A stretch of DNA of 26,007 bases, from IMG/VR virus record IMGVR_UViG_3300044953_000300, positions 1-26,007 of that record; one strand, given 5' to 3'. Of this stretch, positions 7,497-14,616 are shown piece after piece. A program made the translations under genes and the position numbers. Each line of letters begins with the position of its first letter. The first letter of the stretch is position 1. Source of the stretch: a virus. The notes under the pieces were generated by a model. The model was given only the letters and a program-made list of their open reading frames with translations. It made no database searches and was not told the origin of the DNA.

Positions 7497-8921
7497 ATGA
7501 CATTTGTAGAATTAGTTCAAAAAATTGTAAATGAAGCACTAACATCGCCAGTGGGTAGATTAGATTTTAACCCACAATTACCTTCAGCTTCTAAAAAACG
7601 TTTACCGACAGATAGACCCGGAACGGGTAATACATCCACAACAAGAACCATTCGTAATATTTTTAGACTGTTAAAAAATGACAGTGCATTTTTTGGTGAA
7701 ATAAATGAAATCCTCAAAAAATATGCTCAAAGACAGCAAGTAAGTTATGAGTATGAAACTGATATTGTAAATTTAATTCAACAAGTTCAAGATAGTGAAA
7801 ATGATTTATTAGCATATAAAAAGGCATATCGTGAACACCAATTAGGTCGAACTGCACTTGAATCACCTGAAAAAATTAAAGATAAAATTAATACTTTGGA
7901 AGGTGTTAATAAGGATACTCAAGAAAAATTAAATGATATCCTAAAAACAATTGAAAAGTTTCCCGAAGAAAATGAAGATTTAGAGTTCACACTTCGTAAT
8001 AAACTTATTAAAGCGGTAAAAGCAGCTGCAGATAGATTGTTAAAAGAAATCGATACATCTGCAAAAAACGTATCTGAAGTTACATCATTGGATCAGCTTG
8101 ATAATCTTATTACAACAGATGAAGAATTGCAGCAAAATGCAACTAAACAAGCTGTTTTAGATTCACTCACAAAAGATACTGCAAAAGATAACGTTCTGTT
8201 AAGATATTTCCATAATGAGGAAAACAAATATCAAGACTTTATAAAAGGTCGTTCCTTTTCAGGTAAGTTAGCTGCTATTGAACAAAATAAGCAGTTTAAT
8301 ATGTTACCTCTTTCTGTATTCGCTAGGTTCTATAATTCTAGTGTTAAAGATGCAAGTTCTATTAAACTGTTAACAACTGTTGGTGCAAAAGCTCTTCAAG
8401 GCGGCTTTGCTGGGTCACAAGCTGGTAGAAAAGCTGTTGATAAACCATTAATTGACTTGAGAAAGTTAGTCGATAGAAATTTTGACAGTAAAGACCGAGG
8501 TGTTGAAAGACGTGCATTTGGATTAATTGACGCATCCTCCGCATCATCTGATAAAAAAGATAGACTCAAGCAAGTGGTTACACAAGTATTAAATGGTGAA
8601 ACACCACCAGCTACACTTGCTAATGTTATTTACAATGAATCTATTTTCGGTTTTGATATGCTTGTTGAAGATTTGTTGACAGAAGCTAAGAAAGGTGCTC
8701 GTTGCACTAAAGTAACAGGACAGCAACCATCATCACGCGCATCAAAAAAATATATGAGATGTGTGAGAGTTGATGGTAAGCTTAAGAGAATTCACTATGG
8801 TGACCCCAACTTAAGAATCAAGAAGTCTAATCCTAAGAAAAGGAAGTCTTTTAGAGCGCGTCATAAGTGCTCATCTGCTAAACCAGGAACCGCAAAATAT
8901 TACTCTTGTAAGAATTGGTAA
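7497..8921 (+). CDS. Putative virion/internal protein with C-terminal basic RARHKC-type motif
   Basis: The 474-residue protein starts at the ATG at 7497. It begins MTFVELVQKIVNEALTSP, an N-terminal helix with a possible cut site (VNE|A). Residues about 60-230 are strongly helical and charged, probably coiled coil. The last 70 residues form a compact basic module: RCVRVDGKLKRIHYGDPNLR, a Lys-rich KKSNPKKRKSF, RARHKC, and a final YYSCKNW. I recall very similar Cys/Trp-ended basic tails in many environmental phage proteins of unknown function. A DNA-contacting or head-internal role is plausible but unproven. It heads a plus-strand group of motif proteins. Confidence 0.55.
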   Translation: MTFVELVQKIVNEALTSPVGRLDFNPQLPSASKKRLPTDRPGTGNTSTTRTIRNIFRLLKNDSAFFGEINEILKKYAQRQQVSYEYETDIVNLIQQVQDSENDLLAYKKAYREHQLGRTALESPEKIKDKINTLEGVNKDTQEKLNDILKTIEKFPEENEDLEFTLRNKLIKAVKAAADRLLKEIDTSAKNVSEVTSLDQLDNLITTDEELQQNATKQAVLDSLTKDTAKDNVLLRYFHNEENKYQDFIKGRSFSGKLAAIEQNKQFNMLPLSVFARFYNSSVKDASSIKLLTTVGAKALQGGFAGSQAGRKAVDKPLIDLRKLVDRNFDSKDRGVERRAFGLIDASSASSDKKDRLKQVVTQVLNGETPPATLANVIYNESIFGFDMLVEDLLTEAKKGARCTKVTGQQPSSRASKKYMRCVRVDGKLKRIHYGDPNLRIKKSNPKKRKSFRARHKCSSAKPGTAKYYSCKNW

Positions 8922-8935
8922 TAGCTCAATAATTT

Positions 8936-8943
8936 AATAAATA
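8936..8943 (+). promoter_or_regulatory. AATAAATA motif before the gene starting at 8949
   Basis: The motif lies 5 nt before the ATG in the 27-bp gap after the previous stop. It is identical to the copy at 7484-7491. Confidence 0.38.
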
Positions 8944-8948
8944 ATAAT

Positions 8949-9497
8949 ATGCCACTCAAAAAAGGAAAATCTAACGTTAGTGAAAATATCAAAGAATTGA
9001 TGAAAAGCTATAAAAAAACAGGTAAACATGGTACATCGAAGCCTAAGTCTAAAAAAGCAGCTCACAAACAAGCTGTAGCAATCGCTCTTAACAAGGCTGG
9101 TAAATTAAAATTTAATAAAGAGTCATACGACAATCTCGTTAATGAATATCTCAAAACATATCTTTTAGAAATGCAGTATATTGAATTTGGAGGTGATCGA
9201 GAAAACGCTACACCAGAAGATCGTGAGTTTAACGAGTGGTTAAAACAGAAATTTAAAGACCGTCCAGGGTTTTTAAGAAATTTACCTTACGACCAAGATA
9301 TGGTGACAGACTTATTGCATGATTTTAGACAAGAAAGAGCACAGTCTGGAAAAGAAGATGACGACGAAGAATGTAAATCTACTAAAGACGGTTGTGGGTG
9401 TGCTAAAGACGGTTGTAAGTGTGATAATTGCCCTGAATGCCAAGCTAACCAAGAGCAAGGCGACCAAATGTTATCATTTTATTTTCCAGCGAAATGA
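8949..9497 (+). CDS. Basic-motif protein with Cys-rich (metallothionein-like) tail
   Basis: The 182-residue protein appears to have three parts. Residues 1-55 are Lys-rich and include KAAHKQAVAIALNKAGK, a short motif I recall from small phage proteins of the DUF6496-like type. Residues 60-140 are acidic and helical, with a LVNEYLKTYLLE helix. The tail holds seven Cys within about 24 residues, in CxC, CxC and CxxC spacing (KDGCGC, KDGCKC, NCPEC). Such spacing suggests metal binding or disulfide cross-links. No overall function is known. Its stop overlaps the next ATG in an ATGA arrangement, so the two are translationally coupled. Confidence 0.5.
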   Translation: MPLKKGKSNVSENIKELMKSYKKTGKHGTSKPKSKKAAHKQAVAIALNKAGKLKFNKESYDNLVNEYLKTYLLEMQYIEFGGDRENATPEDREFNEWLKQKFKDRPGFLRNLPYDQDMVTDLLHDFRQERAQSGKEDDDEECKSTKDGCGCAKDGCKCDNCPECQANQEQGDQMLSFYFPAK

Positions 9498-9715
9498 ATT
9501 ATAACAAAGTTTATCTTGAATTTATGCAACAGTATGCAGGTGAAACGCTGTATACTAAAGAAGAGCTTGAAGCTTTAATTAGTGATTTAAGTAGTATGGT
9601 TGATAATCCTGAAGTGAAACTTACAAAGGATGATATCATTAAGAAGCTTAAAGGTTATATCAGCATGCTTAACGATACACCTGAAAATAAAGACATATTA
9701 CAGGCAAAACAGTAA
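9494..9715 (+). CDS. 73-residue acidic helical protein, probably truncated by a frameshift
   Basis: The ORF starts in an ATGA overlap with the preceding gene and encodes MNYNKVYLEFMQQYAGE followed by charged helices. Its TAA stop comes right after an A4 run at 9706-9709. One extra A there would keep the frame open into VTEGEKDACYRK, the opening of the conserved basic motif described at the next feature. The present product is therefore probably the surviving N-terminal part of a longer protein. Whether the shortened protein still works is unknown. Confidence 0.45.
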   Translation: MNYNKVYLEFMQQYAGETLYTKEELEALISDLSSMVDNPEVKLTKDDIIKKLKGYISMLNDTPENKDILQAKQ

Positions 9716-9831
9716 CAGAAGGTGAAAAAGATGCATGTTACCGCAAAGAATGCGAAGTATGATGTCTTTCCTTGCGCTTACGTCAGCAGGTACATTTAAA
9801 ATGCCGCAAACGTAAAGGTAAAATTAAATGA
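9706..9831 (+). pseudogene. Decayed basic motif (DACYxK...FPxAYxS...KCRK type)
   Basis: Reading across frames gives TVTEGEKDACYRK in one frame, NAKYDVFPCAYVS in the next, SAGTFK in the third, and KCRKRKGKIK then TGA back in the first. Joined, these match a motif I recall from environmental phages, roughly DACYHKVKxRYxVxPSAYASGxLVKCRK. At least three indels (near 9748, 9780 and 9801), plus the A-run slip at 9706-9709, are needed to restore it. Neighbouring genes of up to 875 codons are intact, so general sequencing error is an unlikely cause. No single ORF covers this stretch. Confidence 0.6.
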
Positions 9832-10083
9832 TTACATTTGCTAAATTTTTCACTGAAAACTTACGTAATTGGTTTAAGTCTCATCGTGACCCAAAAACTG
9901 GTAAAAAATTTAAAGGTTAGATAAACTGCAAGACTGGTGGTCCTTGTGGTAGAAACGACACTAATAAAGATTCTTACCCTACGTGTCGTTCCACAAAACA
10001 ACAATGCAAAAAGACAAAAGGGTAAGATGTATAAGAAAAAAGGACCAAAACGTATATAATGGAAGAGTAAGAAGAAAGACTAG
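9828..10083 (+). pseudogene. Decayed Lys/Cys-rich protein gene (PCGR...YPxCRxT type)
   Basis: An ATG at 9828 opens MITFAKFFTENLRNWFKSHR and reaches TAG at 9918-9920 after 30 codons. The same frame continues with INCKTGGPCGR and SYPTCRSTKQQCKKTKG up to TAA at 10023. A shifted frame then gives MYKKKGPKRI, TAA at 10057, and WKSKKKD before TAG at 10081. I recall related phage proteins reading GWVDCKTGKPCGR...YPACRPT. This suggests the TAG replaces a Trp codon (TGG to TAG), followed by a frameshift near 10022-10026 and another nonsense change. It overlaps the preceding decayed gene by an ATGA. Only a 30-residue fragment could be made. Confidence 0.6.
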
Positions 10084-10085
10084 CT

Positions 10086-10093
10086 ATTAAATA
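10086..10093 (+). promoter_or_regulatory. ATTAAATA motif before gp25-like gene
   Basis: The motif lies 8 nt before the ATG of the first gene of the baseplate wedge block and is a candidate late promoter for 10102-18275. Confidence 0.42.
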
Positions 10094-10101
10094 TAATATA
10101 A

Positions 10102-10611
10102 ATGGCCGTAAAATTAGACTTCCTACAAACAACACCAGCGGTGGTTGCTGCGTCACAGCAACCACAGCAAATTAGTTATTTGTATAAAGATCTATTATTA
10201 GATCTTTTGTTGGAATACACTAGCAGTCCAGAACTACTCAAAAATCAAGAAGTTAAAGACACCGCTCCAATATATGATTTTAGAGCTATTGATCAGTCAA
10301 TGAAAAACTTGTTCAGCACAACACCTGGTCAAAAAATACTAAACCCGGTATATGGGTTAGATATTAAAAAGTATCTGTTTGATAATGTAAGTACTGCAGT
10401 TGGCTATATAATTGGTCTGGAACTGTATGATTCAATACCGATGTTTGAACCACGCGTTTCTATAACTAGTATTCATGTCATTGCTGATCCCGAAAACAAC
10501 CAATACACAATTGAACTATCGTATATAGTACCGACGTTGCAAGTGGGAACTGAATCAAAATCACAGGCAGTTAGCGTAACATTAAATCAAAACGGATTCT
10601 CACTAATATGA
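10102..10611 (+). CDS. 25: Baseplate wedge protein, gp25-like
   Basis: The 169-residue protein contains the gp25/GpW-type fold, the inner wedge component joined to gp6 in contractile-tail baseplates and found in all contractile injection systems. Visible landmarks are an early helix with DFRAIDQSMKNLFSTTPGQ, then PVYGLDIKKYLFDN, a helix ending YDSIPMFEPRVSI, and a final beta meander (YTIELSYIV). The order helix - TxPGxxxxxPxxG - xEPR - strands is the family signature. T4 gp25 has 132 residues; here an extra N-terminal 40 residues or so precede the core. The stop overlaps the next ATG by 4 bp, and that gene is gp6-like, the usual partner. Confidence 0.85.
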   Translation: MAVKLDFLQTTPAVVAASQQPQQISYLYKDLLLDLLLEYTSSPELLKNQEVKDTAPIYDFRAIDQSMKNLFSTTPGQKILNPVYGLDIKKYLFDNVSTAVGYIIGLELYDSIPMFEPRVSITSIHVIADPENNQYTIELSYIVPTLQVGTESKSQAVSVTLNQNGFSLI

Positions 10612-12431
10612 CAAAAGACCCTAATTTCGTAGAATATAGCTTACCTTCAAATGCATATGCGTCGTTTGATGCTATGTCGATGAAACAGCAAATCATCAAC
10701 AAGCTCACAACAAGCGGTGTATTCACAGACCAAGTGTTTGAAGGTAGTAATCTTAACGCAATCATTGACATCGTTGCGTACATGTATCATATCTTACTCT
10801 TTCAACTTAATCAAAACGCATCAGAAGGTGTATTCACACAAACCACCATTTATGAAAACATGAATAAGTTGGTAACGTTGTTAAACTATAAGCCCACTGG
10901 TCAACACACATCATTACTAGATTTCACAATGACAGCCAATGCCGGTATACCAGCTGGTGTGTATCTAATTAGGCGTTTTTGTTACATTACTGTTGATGGT
11001 TATAACTACACAGCAATCAATGACATTAACTTTGAAAAGACGATACAGGGTGTTGAACAAGTTATAACTAATAATATACCCCTCTATCAAGGTACTCTCA
11101 CAGAATACCCAACATATGTTGCAACAGGTGAGAGCTTTGAAACTGTTTTCATTGCATATAATAACCTAGTGGATGTTAACACACAGAAATTCGTAAGTGA
11201 TAATACATTTTCGGTCTTTGTTAGGGAGGGTAATGATGGAAAATGGTATGCATATACTGAAACACCATCTTTATATCTTAATACTACAACTGATCGGGTT
11301 TTCGAAAGACGATTGAATGAAAACGGTAGATATGAAATCAAATTCGGTGATGGGGTTACTGGTAAAAAATTAGCGACAGGTGATGCAGTTGGTATCTACT
11401 TTATTCTATCTGATGGTGCACCTGGTGTGGTTTCTGCAAATGCATTACTCGATAAGAAGTTATTGTTATTCAATTCAAGTAGATTTAACGCAATTAGCCG
11501 AGATATATATGGTGATGTTACATTCATCACCCAGAATGATCTATCTAACTTAGCATTTGACAACAAGCATAATAGTACACCTGTTTCAGATTCCGAAACA
11601 GTAGATGAAATTCGTGTTAATGCACCGAAATTATTCAGTGCACAAAATCGCGCAGTTACATTAACAGATTATAAGTCAATTTTAGACAAGAATTTTAACT
11701 ACATACTAGCTTCAACACAAGCTGTTAACAATAACCAATATATCAACACATATATGAAATATTTCTATGATATTGGTGTTGGTCAACCAAATGAAGACAC
11801 TGATGTATTGTTAAATCAAGTTACTTTCATGACAAGCACTAACTTCAACAACGTATATTTGTTTATGGTGCCTAAGTTTGGTACCATTAGAAATGAAACA
11901 ACACCAGCTACATTAAGTGTATCGCAAAAGCAATTGGTTGTAACAGAGTTAAACAAGGTTAAGAGCGCCACACATGAAGTTGTGCCAATGGACGCTATAT
12001 ATAAGGCGTTCTCATTCGGGTTAAATCTACCTGGTGAACGACTATCACCGAACATCAAGGATGAAACGTTTTTAGTCATTAAAAGATCGGAGCTGAGTAA
12101 ACAATCACGATTAAAGATTAAAAATGACGCCATCTCGGTGATCACCAGCTATTTTAACATCGAAAATAGTGAACTAGGTCAAGTTGTTGATTTGACAGCG
12201 TTATCGAATTCAATCTTAGCTATAGAAGGCGTTAGTCAGTTTTACACCAGACGGGTATCTGGTGATAGAGTTCTTCAGTTACCAGTAATTAGTCTATTAT
12301 ATTGGAACCCTAATTATGCTGCTAATGATATCAATATTACAGCTCAAAACGTGCCATTACAGATATTTGAGTTCCCGTTTTTTTACCAGCAATCACTATT
12401 AAGTAATAAAATTATAGTTGAAAATGAATAA
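10608..12431 (+). CDS. 6: Baseplate wedge protein, gp6 / baseplate-J-like
   Basis: The 607-residue protein compares with 660 for T4 gp6. gp6 forms the continuous inner ring of the baseplate around the hub and transmits the sheath-contraction signal. Family landmarks are visible: a helical N-terminus (IIDIVAYMYHILLFQLNQNA), a GRYEIKFGDGVTGKKLATGD segment (about 240-260) typical of baseplate J domains, and DEIRVNAPKLFSAQNRAVTLTDY (about 330-355), the strongest family signature. The C-terminal part includes SNSILAIEGVSQFYTRR, usual near the end of these proteins. It overlaps gp25 by 4 bp and the next gene by 8 bp. Confidence 0.88.
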   Translation: MTKDPNFVEYSLPSNAYASFDAMSMKQQIINKLTTSGVFTDQVFEGSNLNAIIDIVAYMYHILLFQLNQNASEGVFTQTTIYENMNKLVTLLNYKPTGQHTSLLDFTMTANAGIPAGVYLIRRFCYITVDGYNYTAINDINFEKTIQGVEQVITNNIPLYQGTLTEYPTYVATGESFETVFIAYNNLVDVNTQKFVSDNTFSVFVREGNDGKWYAYTETPSLYLNTTTDRVFERRLNENGRYEIKFGDGVTGKKLATGDAVGIYFILSDGAPGVVSANALLDKKLLLFNSSRFNAISRDIYGDVTFITQNDLSNLAFDNKHNSTPVSDSETVDEIRVNAPKLFSAQNRAVTLTDYKSILDKNFNYILASTQAVNNNQYINTYMKYFYDIGVGQPNEDTDVLLNQVTFMTSTNFNNVYLFMVPKFGTIRNETTPATLSVSQKQLVVTELNKVKSATHEVVPMDAIYKAFSFGLNLPGERLSPNIKDETFLVIKRSELSKQSRLKIKNDAISVITSYFNIENSELGQVVDLTALSNSILAIEGVSQFYTRRVSGDRVLQLPVISLLYWNPNYAANDINITAQNVPLQIFEFPFFYQQSLLSNKIIVENE

Positions 12432-14607
12432 TATTTTTGCGCCATTCTCTATCACAAATTTTCAGGGGTATAGCACAGAATCTACCACCACATCTTCGTT
12501 TTCTTTAACAGGTTATACACTACCCATAACACCATTCACGTGTAAACCTGCAACTAATATTAAAATTGTAGGGGACCCAACTAAATTTATTACCGAACCA
12601 GTTTTTTTTAGCTTTTTGACATCTGAAAATAATAGCGGTAATCTTAACTTCATTGTTGAAAAGAATGTAGTACCCACAAACTTATCCAATAAAAAAATTG
12701 TTTGGTATTTTGGTGATGGTACATACACTACTCAAATAACAGGTGTTCATGTATATACCAAGCCTGGTATATACAATATAACTAACGTATATTTTGATGC
12801 CGATGGTTATCCATTTCAAAACACATTTTCACTTCAGCTCACAGTACATAACTATATACCAGATACGTTAACACCATCTATATCTAGTGAATATATTACA
12901 TCAGATCGGTATGAATTAACAGCTGGTAAAATTGCAACACCGTTCAAGGTTACTAGAACATCATCATGGCAAGATAATGATGCGCTAGCTGGAACAGTTA
13001 CATATAATTTATATTCACTAAGTGGGTCAAAAAACTACTTTGACCAACAACTTACAACAAACAAATACGGTCATCTATATACAACTTCGTCGTTTTATGA
13101 TATCATAGAAGATGAATTTGTAGAAATTAAAGACTTTACAATATCTAACACCTCGCTATATTGTAAGCTCAGTAACTCAACAGTGGTACCCACAACTCAA
13201 GATGATATCACTAGTGTATTCTGTGGTTCATCTGGTGACAAGATAATATACTTTGAAGATGATCTACCTCAAACTAGTGTCACTCTGTATGTAATACCTA
13301 CTAACACCCTTGTCAACTATGTGCCAATTAGCATAAACTGTACTGTTGTTCCTAATACAGCTCTAAGCGCACTCACCATTACATCTACAGGTATTACAGG
13401 TGAAGGTAGACGAAACAATACGTTCAACATCGATAATATCAAGTTTGTCAACGAAAAAATTAACTTCGTTGTAACGGTCAAAGACAAAGATTGGTTTACA
13501 GTATCAAAAAATACCAATCTAGTATTAGGTAACACATCGCTAACAAATCGCATTTCGGTATACCCTATAAACAGCTCTGGGGCTCCAGTACATACCCTCG
13601 GCACTATTACTAGTAACTTTTCATATCTATCAGCTGTATCTGGTGGTTACTTCCGTGGTCTATTTACACCACACACAGCTGCATCTAATATCAGGTTGAA
13701 AGTAGAAGGCCTGTCTCTTAGTGGTGTTTCGTCAACATTCAATATATACCCTTCCGCGGGTCAGTACAGTATATCAAAAGTTAATGAAGACTTTGATTTC
13801 ACCAAACAAATGAAAGATCTGAGATATCAGGAATTTTTGCAAAAGTATAATGTGCTGTTTGATGACTTTTTTGGTTCAATATTTGGTAATCTATCATCTG
13901 AGTCAATGTCGATGGGTAAGCTACCATATGAAAAAATAACAAACTATATATCTAACAAGCACAGTGTGGATAAATGTGATGTGGATTCACTATTTGCAAT
14001 GTCGTATGGGCTCGCTAATGGTTTCAAGAAATTTGAAAAGACTAACTTCAACTACCCTGCAAAACTTAAACGATACATGGATATCTTTTCGATTAACCAT
14101 TCTCGACTATGGGGTACAAAAAACCAGTGGAATATGAACTTTGATAATAAGTTTGGTGTTGACCCAACCAAATATGGTATCAACTTCGGTAGCAAGCTAG
14201 ATCTTTATTCAACAGTCCTTACAGCAGTGGATGGTTATGTAATAGCGTATGAAAAGTTCAGTAGAACATTCAAGCTATGCAATACATTCATAACAACAAT
14301 GTCAACCTCTATGTTGAATCCATCATTATCAACATATGCTTTAAGTTCATATAACGATACGTGGGGTTGGGGTCTCGTTCTCGGTGACGTCACCGGTGTT
14401 AGTGAGATCGCAAAATACTATGATTTCTATCGCTTTAATAATGTAATTGATGGTACGATTGTAGACAGTGTACTCAACTTTAACGATGTAGTAAACACAA
14501 TAAACTACACCAATTCATCATATAGCGCCTGGATGGGTGATAATAGCATTTTCGATAACATGGTATCAAATGTATTATACACTAGTATCAATTTGCTTAG
14601 TGCCTAA
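12424..14607 (+). CDS. Baseplate wedge/structural protein with PKD-like domain
   Basis: The 727-residue protein starts at the ATG at 12424, overlapping the gp6 stop; a TTG two codons earlier is less likely. It contains a clear PKD-type immunoglobulin fold: WYFGDGT (94-100) and HVYTKPGIYNIT (109-120), the family's W.FGDG...H.Y..pG.Y.v pattern. More beta-rich, Ser/Thr-rich segments follow. The C-terminal third changes to a helical unit starting near KYNVLFDDFFGSIFG and containing KLKRYMDIFSINHSRLWG. Position after gp25 and gp6 corresponds to T4 gp7, but no direct gp7 similarity can be claimed. Role in the wedge or as a tail-fibre attachment protein is inferred. Confidence 0.55.
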   Translation: MNNIFAPFSITNFQGYSTESTTTSSFSLTGYTLPITPFTCKPATNIKIVGDPTKFITEPVFFSFLTSENNSGNLNFIVEKNVVPTNLSNKKIVWYFGDGTYTTQITGVHVYTKPGIYNITNVYFDADGYPFQNTFSLQLTVHNYIPDTLTPSISSEYITSDRYELTAGKIATPFKVTRTSSWQDNDALAGTVTYNLYSLSGSKNYFDQQLTTNKYGHLYTTSSFYDIIEDEFVEIKDFTISNTSLYCKLSNSTVVPTTQDDITSVFCGSSGDKIIYFEDDLPQTSVTLYVIPTNTLVNYVPISINCTVVPNTALSALTITSTGITGEGRRNNTFNIDNIKFVNEKINFVVTVKDKDWFTVSKNTNLVLGNTSLTNRISVYPINSSGAPVHTLGTITSNFSYLSAVSGGYFRGLFTPHTAASNIRLKVEGLSLSGVSSTFNIYPSAGQYSISKVNEDFDFTKQMKDLRYQEFLQKYNVLFDDFFGSIFGNLSSESMSMGKLPYEKITNYISNKHSVDKCDVDSLFAMSYGLANGFKKFEKTNFNYPAKLKRYMDIFSINHSRLWGTKNQWNMNFDNKFGVDPTKYGINFGSKLDLYSTVLTAVDGYVIAYEKFSRTFKLCNTFITTMSTSMLNPSLSTYALSSYNDTWGWGLVLGDVTGVSEIAKYYDFYRFNNVIDGTIVDSVLNFNDVVNTINYTNSSYSAWMGDNSIFDNMVSNVLYTSINLLSA

Positions 14608-14610
14608 ATA
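14604..14610 (+). promoter_or_regulatory. CTAAATA motif before the gene starting at 14617
   Basis: The motif includes the TAA stop of the preceding gene and lies 6 nt before the next ATG, which has no Shine-Dalgarno sequence. Confidence 0.33.
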
Positions 14611-14616
14611 TATTCG

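Noticed and set aside
9918-9920. TAG readthrough or stop-codon reassignment in this phage
   Set aside because: The TAG stands where related proteins have Trp, which is not a known TAG reassignment. Two more lesions follow, and normal genes here end in TAG or TAA. Decay explains it better.
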